Shown one piece after another: positions 37,725-50,926 of a stretch of DNA of 64,000 nt. The stretch comes from Anoplolepis gracilipes. Its lineage: Eukaryota > Arthropoda > Insecta > Hymenoptera > Formicidae. A program made the position numbers and the translations under genes. Under the pieces are notes generated by a model that saw nothing but the letters and a program-made list of their open reading frames with translations, did no database searches and had not been told where the DNA came from. The stretch's first letter is position 1. The number at the start of each line of letters is the position of its first letter. The stretch lies in the NCBI RefSeq assembly GCF_047496725.1, contig NC_132979.1, forward strand, positions 4,667,501-4,731,500, in the 5' to 3' direction.

Positions 37725-37732
37725 CTGTGTGT
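37670..37732. repeat. (TA)n followed by (TG)n
   Basis: About 32 bases of TA, then about 30 bases of TG with one interruption. Confidence 0.95.
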
Positions 37733-37820
37733 TTTAAAAAGATATGTTAAAATTTATTTAAAAATTTTGACTACTTCAAAGAATATTTAAATAATGTATT
37801 AGAAATGAGCACATCAAATA

Positions 37821-38009
37821 CAGTCGGACCTCTTATTCTACGACATATTTGGTCCGGAATCTTCCTCTTAAACCTCTAATCCGATGACAAAAATTTGAGA
37901 GTGGGAATACAATTCCCCTTTCATGGTCGTAGCATGAGAGGATTTTTTGTCGTAGAATAAGAGGTTTCATAGCACAAGAGGGTCGTAGGATAAGAAGTCC
38001 AGAAGACTG
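37821..38009. mobile_element. 189-bp pogo/Tigger-like MITE
   Basis: Left end CAGTCGGACCTCTTATTCTA and right end (reverse complement) CAGTCTTCTGGACTTCTTAT followed by CCTACGAC are matching inverted repeats, with TA on both flanks. Internal GTCGTAGAATAAGAGG repeats the end sequence. Pogo-type elements typically start CAGTCG(A/G)ACCTC and insert at TA. No transposase. Confidence 0.8.
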
Positions 38010-38426
38010 TACTGTGATAAATATGTAGTTATCATGATTTTATTACTCCTCTATCCTAAGCTTTTATTCAATTGTAATTTTTTTCAAACTTACAATTCTA
38101 ATCTATGTATTATTTAATCTATGTATTTGTATTATCTAATCTATGTAGAACAAAGTTAAACAAATATCGTATTAAATATCGTTGCATTTCTATTAAATAC
38201 ACAATTATTAAACCAACTCTTAATTTATTTAGAAATTTTATGAATATAATAAAATTCTTTAATTTTTTTCGAAAATTTTTGATATAACATATACTTTTTG
38301 AAATATTTGATGTCAAGTTTACTTTGTATATAGTTTGTAAACATAAAATATTTATTATTATTTATAGAATTTATACATAAAAAATATTTATAATTATTTA
38401 TAGAATTTATAAAATATTTATAAAGG

Positions 38427-38883
38427 CTATAGCCGAATAAGCATACTAAAAGTGCCCCCAAGGAGTTTTCAAATAACTTAGCCTGTCCTCACTGTAAAAA
38501 AAAATTTTCCTCAAAATTTCAGTTCCCTATTACATATATATTAAGTTTGGTGAATGAACCTCGAAGGGAACATGTTAAAAAAGTCATTTCTTAATTTCAT
38601 TCTTTCTTTAAAAATCGAGCTTTTATCGATATTAATGAAAAAAAAATTTTTTTTGTGTCTTTTGTTGATAAATGTTCAAAAAAAAAAACATCGATATGAG
38701 ATCATCTCAAATATTTACAGAAAAGAAAAATAAAAACTGAAAATGATGTTTTTCTTGATAACTCAGGAAATAATAAAGTTAAGGAACTGAAATTTTGAGG
38801 AAAATTTTTGATGAGGAAATGACAGGCCAAGTATTATTTGAAAATTCATCGGGAGCACTTTTTGTATGCTCATCCGGCTATAG
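38427..38883. mobile_element. 457-bp fold-back element
   Basis: Arms of about 105 bp: CTATAGCCGAATAAGCATAC on the left and its near inverse on the right (GTATGCTCATCCGGCTATAG). They share TTTCAAATAA, GCCTGTC and TTTTCCTCAAAATTTCAGTT. The centre has no coding potential. Confidence 0.8.
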
Positions 38884-40019
38884 ACTTCAAAATATTCAAA
38901 ATTTATCAAGAACACAATAGTATTAAACCAACTAACTCGAATTATTTATAAATTTTATGAATATAATAAAATTTAAATAAAAAGTATTTATCTTACCGAG
39001 TAAATAATATGTAGAAAATACACAGAAAAAAATATCTTAACGAGTAAGTATGTAACTCTTATATGTAATCAGCTCGACAGATAGACCTCGACTGTTTCGA
39101 GGTATTATCCGACTCCATATGTATGTCAAGTAAAAAAATTGAACTTGTCTTACGTAGTATATACCATAAATAATGGAATCAATGACGTATTTGTAGGTGT
39201 ATGTATGTGTATATATATATGTGCGTGCGTGCGTGCGTGTGTGTTTTTTTTTACTTGTACTTATTTTTATATTTAATAATTAAAAAATTTTGTATCTTTT
39301 ATTTTTGTTTCTATAAATAACTTTTCGATACAATTGTTGAAATAAAAGCTTTATAAAAAATAGATATAAATAATGTAGACTTTATGTAAATGATAAATAA
39401 TGGAGTTTATAAACTTTTAACAATTCTAAAGTATTTAAAATATTTTTTAATTTCTTAAAAAATGTATCAATATAAAAAAGAGGCAGAATGAGATATAGCT
39501 TTTGCACTTTTATTTAATATAAGCTATATTTAATATTTTACTCATTTATTTAACTTTCTAGAAGTCAGTTTCTAAATTTAAAACTAATAATTATATCAGA
39601 ATCTGATGACTTAAGAGGATTAGATTTAGAGTGAAACATATCTGTATGCAGTTTATATAGTCTATACACATTTTTATTTTATATAATATAATGTGTATAA
39701 TGATAAAATAGATATATTTTATAAGAATAATAAAATGAAAGAAAGATATATTGTATGGATTTTTATAAAATTTTAATTATATTTAGACACATAATATAGT
39801 TTTATATTCTTTAATTTTACTCCTTTTTTAAATTAATTACAAGATTTTAGGTTAATTAAATATATAATAGTATTAAACTAACTTTCTCAATTTATTTAGA
39901 AATTGAAGAATAGAACTGTCTTTTTTTTTACTTATTAAGAAGGAAAAAAACAATCATAACGTATGCGTTAAAAGTTTTAGAATAGCTCTGCAGATATTCT
40001 TTTTGAATTGATATACTCT

Positions 40020-40023
<4 letters not shown>

Positions 40024-40090
<67 letters not shown>

Positions 40091-40097
40091 TACACAT
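40024..40097. repeat. (TA)n-(CA)n microsatellite
   Basis: About 57 bases of TA followed by about 17 bases of CA/TACA. Confidence 0.95.
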
Positions 40098-40641
40098 TTG
40101 CATTATTTACATTAGAAAAAAATAACTCATGAAAAGATCATAAAGTTCAATCGTTTTAGAAATAGATGTTATCTTTTATTTGCAATGTAAGCACAAAAAA
40201 TAGTCAATTTAAGCATAATTATATTTTAGAAAGTTTGATTAATTATATAGATTAATTGATAAAGCTTTTCAACTATTTTTGTCTTCATCACTGTGAAATT
40301 CGAATGTGCCGCTCGAGTATGCCGGTGTGTCATTTGAAGGGGCGCACGTGCAGTTCGCTGATGCGTGCTGTTGCGCGATGGTGTCGCATTTCCGAGATTC
40401 CGAACCGAACGACGGCGTAACGTAACCTCTGTTATGTTAACTTTAGACTTGAACGAAATTGTCGGATTCTTTCATTCGCCGCATCGATCTCTTTTTCTGA
40501 CGCGTGACGCGATTGATGAGTATGTCATGTCTGAAATCGTTGACATTTCAGGACGATTCGACTAGCGTGCGATAATCTCGTAAACGTGCGGCTCGCATAA
40601 TAACGCAAGGGCGACGACAATACACGCATCCGTCGCGGGGA

Positions 40642-40712
40642 ATGGCCTCTCCGAAGAGCGGAGAGCGATGAATCAGTTATGTTGCCCTCCACCGGTTATT
40701 TCAAAACGATAA
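40642..40712 (+). promoter_or_regulatory. Two chained uORFs before and across the REXO1 start
   Basis: An ATG at 40642 (G at -3, G at +4) opens a nine-codon uORF whose TGA (40669-40671) overlaps the next ATG (40668-40670) as ATGA. That second uORF runs 14 codons out of frame and stops at 40710-40712, beyond the REXO1 ATG at 40679. The main ATG has G at -3 but T at +4. The arrangement suggests that leaky scanning or reinitiation controls REXO1 output, provided the transcript starts upstream of 40642. Confidence 0.5.
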
Positions 40713-43700
40713 ATTGTCCGTTTTTTGACAGCGGATCGTGCGAGCGGCCCTATTGCCATTTCAAACATGCTAGGCGAGGTAAGAGTGTGTGATCTCGGGA
40801 TCCTCTTCGGTATACGCGACGATTTAAGCTACCTAATCTTTGTAAGACATATCTTTATAAGATATTCCGCAAATTGATTTTTGTTCCAATTGAACGAAAT
40901 CGCTGTATGAATGTTAGAATAAGATCTCGGTTGGGATGACAGATCCTTTGTTCGTTTCCTTTGTCCACAGTATCAATAAAGAAAGACTGATATTTTTTTG
41001 CATGACACATGCTTGTTATGTTAACAAAAAATTATAAAATATTTGTTCAATATTAGATTTTTACTTTTAATTATATCTAGATTGTTTTACACATTAGAAT
41101 CAAACTTAATGTACTTGTGGATTTAAAATCTAATTCTAAATAATGAAAATTAAATATGCAAAAAAGTTATAGATTTCGCCAACATTTTAATTATACATAA
41201 ATTACCTTGTTAAATAATTAGAGGTAATAAAAGCTAATGTATAATTTGTATACAGAAGATGCAGGAAGTACAGCAGGAATGGCTGAGGTGGTGGAGGCCC
41301 AGGCAACGGGACAAGTACAGGAGGATAAATCTGCCGATGTTGTGGCATCGAATCCTGATATGCTACAACATTTAGTGACAGAAGCTGTAAAAAAAGTACT
41401 TGCGGATCAGGAAGTCACAGACACGGAGAAAGTTTCGCAGAACATTGTCTCTCAAGTAGTGGAAGGACTGAAGCCAACCCTGGGCTCTGGTTCTGCTATC
41501 CCTATGCGCAATGCTACATCAAATATAGTAGGAAAGCATATTACAATTCCTACACCTATTACGAAGCCAGTTGCATGTGTTTACAATCCAACACCAATAG
41601 CAGAATTGAAAAAACGACATATACCTGTAGTTTCGTATATGCCAACCAGGGAGAGTAGAGTGGCTGTGAAGCGTAAATTTTCGCCAGAAAGGGTAAAACC
41701 ATGGTTAAATATCTTACAGGAATCCACTAGTTCTCAATCACCTGAAGTTACATATAAACCTACTGCAATAGTCAATTCAATTGATCAAGATACTGTACAG
41801 AGTTATATACCGACAGTTAAATCAGATTCATCCCCATCAAATTCATATGACGACAGCAACTCGAACGATTATCAGTCTAAATTTAAGGAAGTGTACTATC
41901 CGAAATCTAAGAAAAGACGGGAGGAGTATGTCCCAAAAAATGTCAAAGCGCCATTAAAAACGGTTCAACAATTAAACCATGCTACTTTGGATCAGTTTGA
42001 GCCAGAATTTGATATGATAGATGAGATTCTTACTGCTGATCATACTACTTCTAACGCATTAGAACAAGCTAAAACATCGGCCAGCGAGGATTCTCAAGAT
42101 TACTCTTTTGATATTGAACCTAAATTTTCTGACGATGAATCTATAGAAGACATATCTAACAATGAACTTAACACGAGCATTAAAAAGGCTGAACAAATAG
42201 AGGATGTGAATGAAAAGGGAAAGGAAAATTTGCAACATGCAAAAGTTGATACTGTAGATAAACAAACAAGCAATAAAGATAAAAAAATGCATAATAATCA
42301 CTATGATACTAAAATGAGTGATTTAAAAAGTAGTGATAGATCTAAACATAAAGTAAGTGACACAAATAAATTATCACAGAGAAAAGAAGAAAGTACAAAA
42401 GAGAGTACTGATAAGGAAAAAGAAAGACACAAGAACCATAGTAAAAGCAAGAAAAGAGATAGAAAAGATTATCACAGCTCTGAGAGGAAAGATAAAGAAA
42501 GATCTCGACATGAATCAGATTCCAGAAGTAGGCATCATTCATCCTCTAGTAAAGATAAAGATAAAGATAGAAAAAAAAGCAATCGTGATAATAAAGATTC
42601 TTCGCGTCGCAGTAGAGATCATTCGGATTCACGAAGACATAGGCATACTTCTCCAAAGACAGATCGAAATAATCATCATAAATCTAGCCGGCATGATAAA
42701 CATAAATCAAGATCAAATTCATCCAGTGCTATATCGAATAAACATACATCCAGTAGAAACGACAGGAAGCATCATTTGGTATCAAGTCGAAGATCTAGTG
42801 ACTCTTCCAGAAAATCTAGAAAACATAAAGAAAATAGTAGCGAAAGGAATTCATCCGGTAGTCTTGATAGTCCTGCAGACAGTATTCATTCTTTTATAGA
42901 CGAAGAAATTATGGAATTATCAGATTCTGATCACGATGTACAAGAAGAATGTCTAAGAATTTTTCAGGTAAATTTTTACATGTATAAATATTGACTTGTT
43001 ACATATTTATATATTACACGTACATATTTATAATATTAGAAATAATCTCCCTTTTATAATCTATTTAACACATGCAATCTATATATTCAACACATTTTTC
43101 TCTTTTATATTAATATTTTTTGTGATGTTTAAATTTGCATTTTAATTAATTAAAATATACATATGTTTACAAATACTTAAAATTTCTCCTATTTATTTGA
43201 TAAAAAGGAAAAATGTATTAATAAAAAAATATAATTCAATTTTATTTTTACTTAATGTATTGAATAAACTTTTGTTTATATTTTGTTGTTTATCGTTTAT
43301 GTTTATATTTATTCATTTTTTAAGGAATATCAAGCCTCTGATCATCCAAAATTAGTATCAGTCAAGAAATCTTTGAAAGAGGAAACCGAAGACGTGGAAG
43401 ACGTTGGTAAGAAAAGAGTCGCACATCCTTCAGCGGCTACAAGCGTCACTAGACAATTAGGTCCTAGTCAGCCACCAAAAAAACTTATAACACCAGAACA
43501 AAAAATGTACGAGCGATGGCGTTTGATGAGAGAAGTAGCGGTGGTAAAGGCCGCAGAGAAGGCGACAGCTGACATGAAGACTCAAGTTACATCTACGTCA
43601 GCAGTTCAGTCTTCGAGTAATTCACACAAAGAGCATATCGAATCCATTTCATCAACAAGCAATAGCGATCAGCAACCGAATGTGAATGGCAAGTTGAACA

Positions 43701-45787
43701 ACGTGACAATTACATTAGTATTATGTTTTATTTTTGGATGAATTTTTTTTTTATTAATATCTTATAATGTCTATTGTAGGTCGTGTTAGAATCGCTCATG
43801 TTCCATATGCACAATCTCTTGCAATGGAAAAGAAAAAGGTCGCAGTAACAGCGGCAAAGTGCAGGGACCACAAAGAAGTAGATAACAAAACAACAGCACA
43901 GACTGCGAAGGGCAGTGTACGAGTAGCTCACATTCCGCAAATGGTAAGCTTTAATTAAAAACTTTTAAGTATTCTAATATAACTTAAAACACGAGTTTTT
44001 TTTTTCTATATCTACATTGCGCATTCATTAAAATTTTATTTATACGCCCTCAGATACCTAAACTGATACGTCCAGAACCGCTTCAAGTCGCTACCCAGAA
44101 GTTTCCCTTAAACGTTCGTCAGTATTATATTAATTTAATGCACGATATATGCGTACTAATTTATACAAATAGTGACGATGCAGCACAACGCGCTGTTAAA
44201 GAAGAGTTTGCGTGTCACGAAAGATGTAAGGCGCTTGCTGTATACAAAAGTTCTTGCATGCTGGCAGCTCATAGACTGAGGAAAGAAGTCGATCAGAATA
44301 AATCGAATGAAAAGTCCACTGGATTGAACTGCGGTATGATATCTCACGAAGCCATGCTCGCTAGCAAATCGAAAGGCTCTTGGAGCATAGTCAAGAGTAA
44401 AAAGAGTACGGTAGATTTTAAAGGACCTGCACTCTACAATATGCTCAAGAGATGGATCATGTCTGAGGAGCAGCTCAGAGATAATGGGTTTCCACGTAAA
44501 CATCCGGATGGTACAAAGGTAAAGAAAAATCTTCGGTAATAAAATAAAAGAATTAGTACAATTTATTGGGATTACTAAAAATGAAATGATAAAATAAGGA
44601 ATAATAAGTAAAATCGTAATGTATAATTACAGTCTCTTCGATCAAAATGACGTCTTATCTACAACAAGATACATTTTACATTTTGCAGGGACGAGCAAAG
44701 GTATATGTAATAAATGCGCGAAACCAAAGTGTTTTGTCAAAAGTGCCTAATGAAAGAATATGCAGCCGATGTGGCCAAGCATACATGGTAGATAAACAAG
44801 GTTTTGCTATACAACAACAAAACTGTATATATCACTGGGGAAGAAAGTTTACAATTAAAGGCGAGGGCAAGTATAGTTGTTGTCAACAATACGGATCAGC
44901 TACTGGTTGCTGTGACGCAAAGACACATGTATGGGATTACACAGATTATGAAAATCTTCGTGGTTATGTTAGAACTTTATCGAAAGGTAAAATACTTTTA
45001 GCTTATTATTTTTTTCCCCATACATCCAAGTATATATATCAGTATTGTTTATTAATGTCTTGCATTATATGGTTACAAAACAAAGATGTTTCTATGGACG
45101 AGCAAGGTGTCTATGCACTCGATTGTGAAATGTGTTATACTACACATGGTTTAGAATTGACCAGAGTAACAGTAATTGATGAAGATTGTAATGTAATATA
45201 TGAAACATTAGTTAAACCACAAAATTCAATAATTGATTATAACACAAGGTAAATAATAAGATCTAAAATTGATTAGATTAGACATATATATGTGTAGTTT
45301 AAAATATCAGTATTTATGTGGCTAATTTTCTGTTATGGTAGGTTTTCAGGAATTACAGAAGAAGACATGAAGGACGTGACGACGACTATTTTAGATGTAC
45401 AAGCTACACTTCTCACAATGTTTTCGGACAAAACAATTCTAGTGGGTCATAGTCTTGAAAGCGATTTTAAAGCTTTGAGACTGCTTCACGATACCGTTGT
45501 GGATACCAGCGTTGTGTTTCCGCATAAGAATGGATATCCGCAGAAGCGGGCATTGAAAAATCTCTGTTCTGAATATCTCAGAAAACTCATACAAAATGAC
45601 AGTGAGTTTAATCTTTCATATCTAAAAGGAAAAAGAGATATTTAAGAAGAAAAATAATATGATAAAATAATATTTTAATATAATAATTTATAATATTTTA
45701 GTTGGTGGTCATGACAGTAAAGAAGATGCCGTCGCTTGCATGGAGTTAATTCGCTGGAAAGTGAAGGAAGCAGCGAAATTACAGTAA
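40679..45787 (+). CDS. REXO1: RNA exonuclease 1 homologue (DEDDh family, CCCH zinc finger)
   Basis: REXO1 (Elongin-A-binding protein 1) belongs to the REX1/REXO group of nuclear 3'-5' RNA exonucleases. Nine exons: 40679-40778, 41256-42967, 43325-43688, 43780-43943, 44054-44518, 44689-44986, 45086-45248, 45342-45601, 45702-45787; phases agree; 1203 aa. Exon 1 starts MLPSTGYFKTINCPFF and holds a C-x7-C-x4-C-x3-H zinc finger (C13, C21, C26, H30), as in vertebrate REXO1. Residues about 380-580 are Lys/Arg/Ser/Asp-rich and disordered. Exon 6 carries the family Cys-rich module (CSRCGQAY...CIYHWGRKF...CCQQYG). The catalytic motifs are complete: ALDCEMCYT (D1047, E1049), GHSLESDFKALR (D1130) and GGHDSKEDA (H1179, D1184). 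Intron 3 appears to be GC-AG (TGGCAAGT donor at 43689). Intron 6 is only 99 bp, in frame and stop-free, so it may be retained. Two uORFs precede the start. AATAAA at 46217. Confidence 0.95.
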
Positions 45788-46647
45788 ACAATACTGCGCT
45801 CGCAGTATACGAACAAATATCGTGATTGCTGTATATATTACACCAGCTTGTATTATTGCGCATACTTTACTGCCGTATGTGTATCATACTTTCTTATGTA
45901 TAAATATGTAATATACATTTATATTGCGTCAATTTAAGATTTCTTTTCACACTAAATTCCAGATCGTATATAATTGATAAGCTCACACATCCGCGACGTT
46001 AATTCTCGTGACATTTATATGCAAAGCATCAACTGATAATGGAAGATCGATGTAGGGGATTTCGATATATGCATCACGATACCTATTTCGATTAATATTT
46101 TTATACTCCGTTATATTATTGCTTATTTATATTTTATAGCATTAAAAAACGAGATACGTTGCATCTGTTTATTTATTGACCCAACCTTGCAATGTAGGAG
46201 TATTTCAAAGATCTGTAATAAATCAACAGAACAACTTATTAGTGATATTGCATATTTGACTTGAGTAACAAACAATATATGTTAATTGGATTTATGGATC
46301 ACATAAATGTGATTAATGTCTATGCATCACGAAAACATGTTTTTATACGTGCAGTTAATTGCTACAATCATGATAAATTGTAATAAAAAAATATATATAT
46401 CTCTCTGGGCTTCGTGAGGGATGTATCATTGTGCATGATAATGCATATTAAGTATTTTCGATATAATCTAGTAATTATGATATTAGCAACAGTTATAACC
46501 GTTACTAATATATAAGTATCAATATTTATATAATGTAAAAATAAAATACTGCAAAACAATTTAGAGATAAATTGAAAGATGACAATGTTGCAATAAGTGT
46601 TGCAAATAAATGATAAATGTATATATTAATTATGAAAAATTAAGTTA

Positions 46648-46704
<57 letters not shown>

Positions 46705-49700
46705 GTATATTTATTTATAAAAAAAACTAAGTCTTGTCTAAGAATTTGTGTTAAATTTATGTATAATTTATATATATATAAAATTAGAAGGTCTCTTGGA
46801 AGGAACAAAGAATCAAATAAAAAGCAAGAGAATACATTGTAAATCTTACATGTGATTCACAATTATTCTATTTTTTTTTTTTTATAATTAAATACGCTCG
46901 TTATACGCATTAAATAAATCATTCATCATTAATCATTGCATAAAAGAAAACCAGAATATTCTTTGTACATCTTATTTTTTTTCTTTGTACATATTTTACA
47001 AAAATTACATTTCGATGAGATCTACATCAAAATATTTCTCGACTATATTATATTATGCTGCTTGATGATTTCGTGTTTAACAATTAAAAGCATAATTCCA
47101 GTTAGACATCGGGATATTATTACGCAATTATTATTGCGCTGTATATATCACGCTCGTCGTCATAAAATTCGTGCGATTTATGCCGCAATTGATAGATACC
47201 GCTGGTATGTTTACGAAATTGATTGTAACGATGCAAAGTGTGTGTGCTTTATCTCTTCTTTTCTTTTAATATATTTTAACATAATACAGACAGGAACATA
47301 TTTCCGAAGTACACTGCTCGATTTCTTCGTTAAAATATCCAGTTCTAGTGTTTATAAGATACAGTTTTTTAACACGATATCTCATACAACACAAAATATA
47401 TATTGCAGCTATCTTGCGATAAAGTTCTGTGTTGTATGGGTATTGTTTATAAAATATTTCTCTTTTCCTTTACTATTATTGTCTGTACGTTCGTTATTTT
47501 AATTTACGGGGAACAAACGTTTTATACTTTAGACAACAGACAATGCTTAAAGACACCTACATATGTTTCTTGAGATAACATTACATCGAGACAAGAGTTT
47601 ACAATCCGGCGATCGAGTGGCAGCATCGTTCTTCCTTGCGATATCATTTTCCTTCATAAGTAGACTAAAAATGATTTAAAATATATCGTTTCCATTTTTA
47701 TTTGTAAAAGTCAGCTTTATACAAGGGATCCTATTATATATACTCGTTCAACTTTTTACATAGAAAATATTTTATGTATCCTTTCTCATCAGATTGCGTC
47801 TGATTATTGTCTGCGTATTTATAGCACGTTTCTTCCCATAATACAAGTATTGTGCTATTAGAAATAATAGACGTATAAAAAAAAAGAAAAGGGGTATGTT
47901 CTATAAAATGAAACATGAATGACATTCGCTACGAGCAATAAACACTACTGTTTAAAGTACTCGATTGCATAATAAAATATATGCATTCGGCTTAAGAGAA
48001 TTTACATTCGCAAATATGCGAATGTATTTTCGTATTTTATTTAATCTCTCATTATTTTCTTTATCGCGCTGATAAAACTCGTAGAGCAATTATCGCAAGT
48101 CAAGATGAATGAAATAATTCGACAATGAATGAATTAGTGCTAATCGCGTATAACGCAGTATTGCAACGTAACATGTAATATTTTTTTTTATACAAGAGTG
48201 CTTCGTGCTATCATAATCTGATCGACTTGAACGCAGTTTACTACAAAATATGTGTCAAAAGAAGCGTGATATTCTTTCGGAATCAGATATCTCTGCTAGA
48301 GTCGTATCATTTATTATAACAATTCCAGGTAATAGTAAAGCGATAATACTGAACATGTATGTACCGAAAGGCGATGTCATCTTGGATATAAATCCCTTTT
48401 CCTATCACAAAGACTAAATATTAGTCCCCGACACGATCTCTAATATACGTAACGTATATAAAATACGTACATTATACATAGTAATATGTACACGGGGATA
48501 TAACGACGTTTTTTCTTTTCGCTCTCCATTTATGGAATATTGTAATTTACAATACTATACAGTATAATACTCACATAAATTGATAGACGTACCGACTGAA
48601 ATTAATCTCGATTGAATGCATTAAAACTTCTTTATCTTTGAACACAAAGAAACGTGTGTTGTACTATATATGTCGTAATCAATATATGAAATAAATTATT
48701 CGCACGACGTCAGAGATAATTGTCAACTGGATATCAACTAAATGCATATTTTAAATTGTTAAATGCTAATCGTCGTTTTCTCCTCGAAGAGATGCTACTC
48801 TGTCGTGCACAATTTCATCAAGATTTACAAATAATCTTTGCATCTTTTTTGTAAAATTTGCACTGATATCTTGATACTTGATTAATCGAGTAAAATTGAT
48901 GGATTATATTTTTTTAACAACTGCGCATTCGTTTTTACATCAATTTCAAATGTTAAGGTTTAAATATCGCAAATTTGCATAGTTTCTATTTGCAAATTTC
49001 CTTTTTTTTGTATACATTACGGTACATCAACATTTAGAAAATACATTTACTTGACCAAGTGATGCGATAATACTAGTGAGCACAAAAAACCATCATCGAT
49101 CACTCTGTCACACGAGATTCCCGTCACGTGTGATTTTGCTGGCTCTCGAACTTGTGATTCGCGTCAATTTTTATTCGATGCATTTTATTATTTAGATTAT
49201 TATTCTTATAGAAACACAAGCCTTTTTGAATATATTTTTAACGAATAATAATTCTGAAAATTAAAAAATAGGCATTATCTGCACAAGGAAGACTAAATTC
49301 TGATTAACTGCACCGCAAAAGTTAAGATTATGTAGCAGGTATATCTGTATTTTAAGATCGAGCAAATCCGAGAGCTTCTAAAGCTTCCAAAAATAGATCG
49401 CGTGGCAGCTTCTAGATACTTATCTAAATTTCGTCGTATACGAAGGCAACTATTCGAAGACACATGCGCAATTGGTAATATAATTACACGTACTTTTTTA
49501 TTTACGTGTGTTTGATGGAAGAATCAGAATTCTCGCCGAGCTTAAAAAGATGAATGAGAGTCGGAATTGTATATTAAATTTTTATCGTAATCTTTGCGAC
49601 TGCAATTTAATATATATATCTTTGTAGACTCGATTCTATTTTTAGAAAATATGAGAATCTTTGCTTTATTTCTTTCCTCTATAGTTCACGAGAATTTTGT

Positions 49701-50926
49701 TCTTGAATTTTAAAATATTCCTAAGCTCTGGGATTAGCGAAGTCTTATTTGTTAGGCTGACTAAGTTACGCTCGGGAGATATTTCGCCAAATATATATAT
49801 TGCCGAAAAATTGTTTGCAAAATTATTATTATCATTTAGTAAATAATTAATTTAATATTATTAATTATCTTTATTAATCGGCCGTTTTTATGAAGAAATT
49901 AATTTTTCGATTTTAGGCTTATCCTCTGAAGATAACGTTATTTGCAAAAATTCAATCGTAATTTTTATATTCGATGAATTAATTTGCCACCTACTACCGA
50001 TCTCATGTTATCTTTTAATATACATATTAGTAACTATAATCTTGCATACCAAAACCTTTGTTATCTTCTGATATATTAGTACCTAATTAAAACCTGAGTA
50101 TGTCCGCTCGGTTTGACAAGGCATTAACGATTCATTACTTTAATTTTGCATGCGTCAGAAATTTATTATGAGATATTAAATACTGAGATATCAGATAAGG
50201 TTTTGTCGAAAATAATCGACGAATAAGTTTTCGTAAAATATGAAGAAAAAATCTCGATATATTTGATTATTAATCTCAATTTCTTGACGAAAAGGCAAGA
50301 TAAAAGAAGTGAATTGTTAATACTTTGTCAAATAAATACTGCTACCGGCCGTCCATGTGAGACTCATCGGCGGTCTAGCAGATCAAAGATAGCGTTCGGT
50401 GGAATATACTTTCAGACGACCACAGCCTCGTAGGAATGCCCTTTCAGTTCGACAGCTCTAATTTGTGCCCGTCGCCCGCCGGAAAACATTATATAATTTA
50501 TGACTTCCTGCGAAAAAATGCAATATATTTCTTTTAAGTATTCGTAAATTGTTTTATTAATAGATAAACCGAGGCACATGTTTGAACAATTAATGTTTCT
50601 CAAACATTATGACTGCATTTCGAAATTCACTGCTAGTACTTTAAATCTATAATATACGTATATACTATATAGAAGAACTATAGATTTCTGGAATACTGGC
50701 AGTGAAATGCAGTTTATATTTGAAAACATCAAGTTAGAGAAAATTTTTTCTCTTAACTGATATCTGATATAATCACATCATTACATAATACGATTAATAT
50801 TTATAAATTCTTAGAAAATATAGTTTTAATTATACGACAGATGCTTTAATTATGTATGCAAGTGAAAATTAATGTGCTAATTATCATCATTAATTGCGCT
50901 TATTATACAAAGTAGTCTTACTACGA
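45788..50926. other. Convergent 3' region between REXO1 and SLC41A1
   Basis: About 5 kb of AT-rich sequence. AATAAA at 46217 may end REXO1, and a minus-strand AATAAA (50553-50558) may end the magnesium transporter; longer 3' UTRs are possible. (TA)n lies at 46652-46698. A stop-free plus-strand stretch at 46936-47502 resembles no family I know and has the Phe/Ile/Tyr bias of AT-rich noncoding DNA. Confidence 0.55.
46652..46698. repeat. (TA)n microsatellite
   Basis: About 47 bases of TA. Confidence 0.95.

Larger units (their letters stand above)
37100..40678. other. Region between P450 copy 2 and REXO1 (divergent promoters)
   Basis: AT-rich with two inverted-repeat elements (37821-38009, 38427-38883) and microsatellites. 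40270-40678 turns CpG-rich and is the probable promoter and 5' UTR of REXO1. No additional gene seen. Confidence 0.6.

Noticed and set aside
46936..47502. 188-codon plus-strand frame with hydrophobic stretches, considered as a chemoreceptor fragment
   Set aside because: No receptor signature. The Phe/Ile/Tyr/Leu content matches AT-rich noncoding sequence, and no adjoining exons were found.
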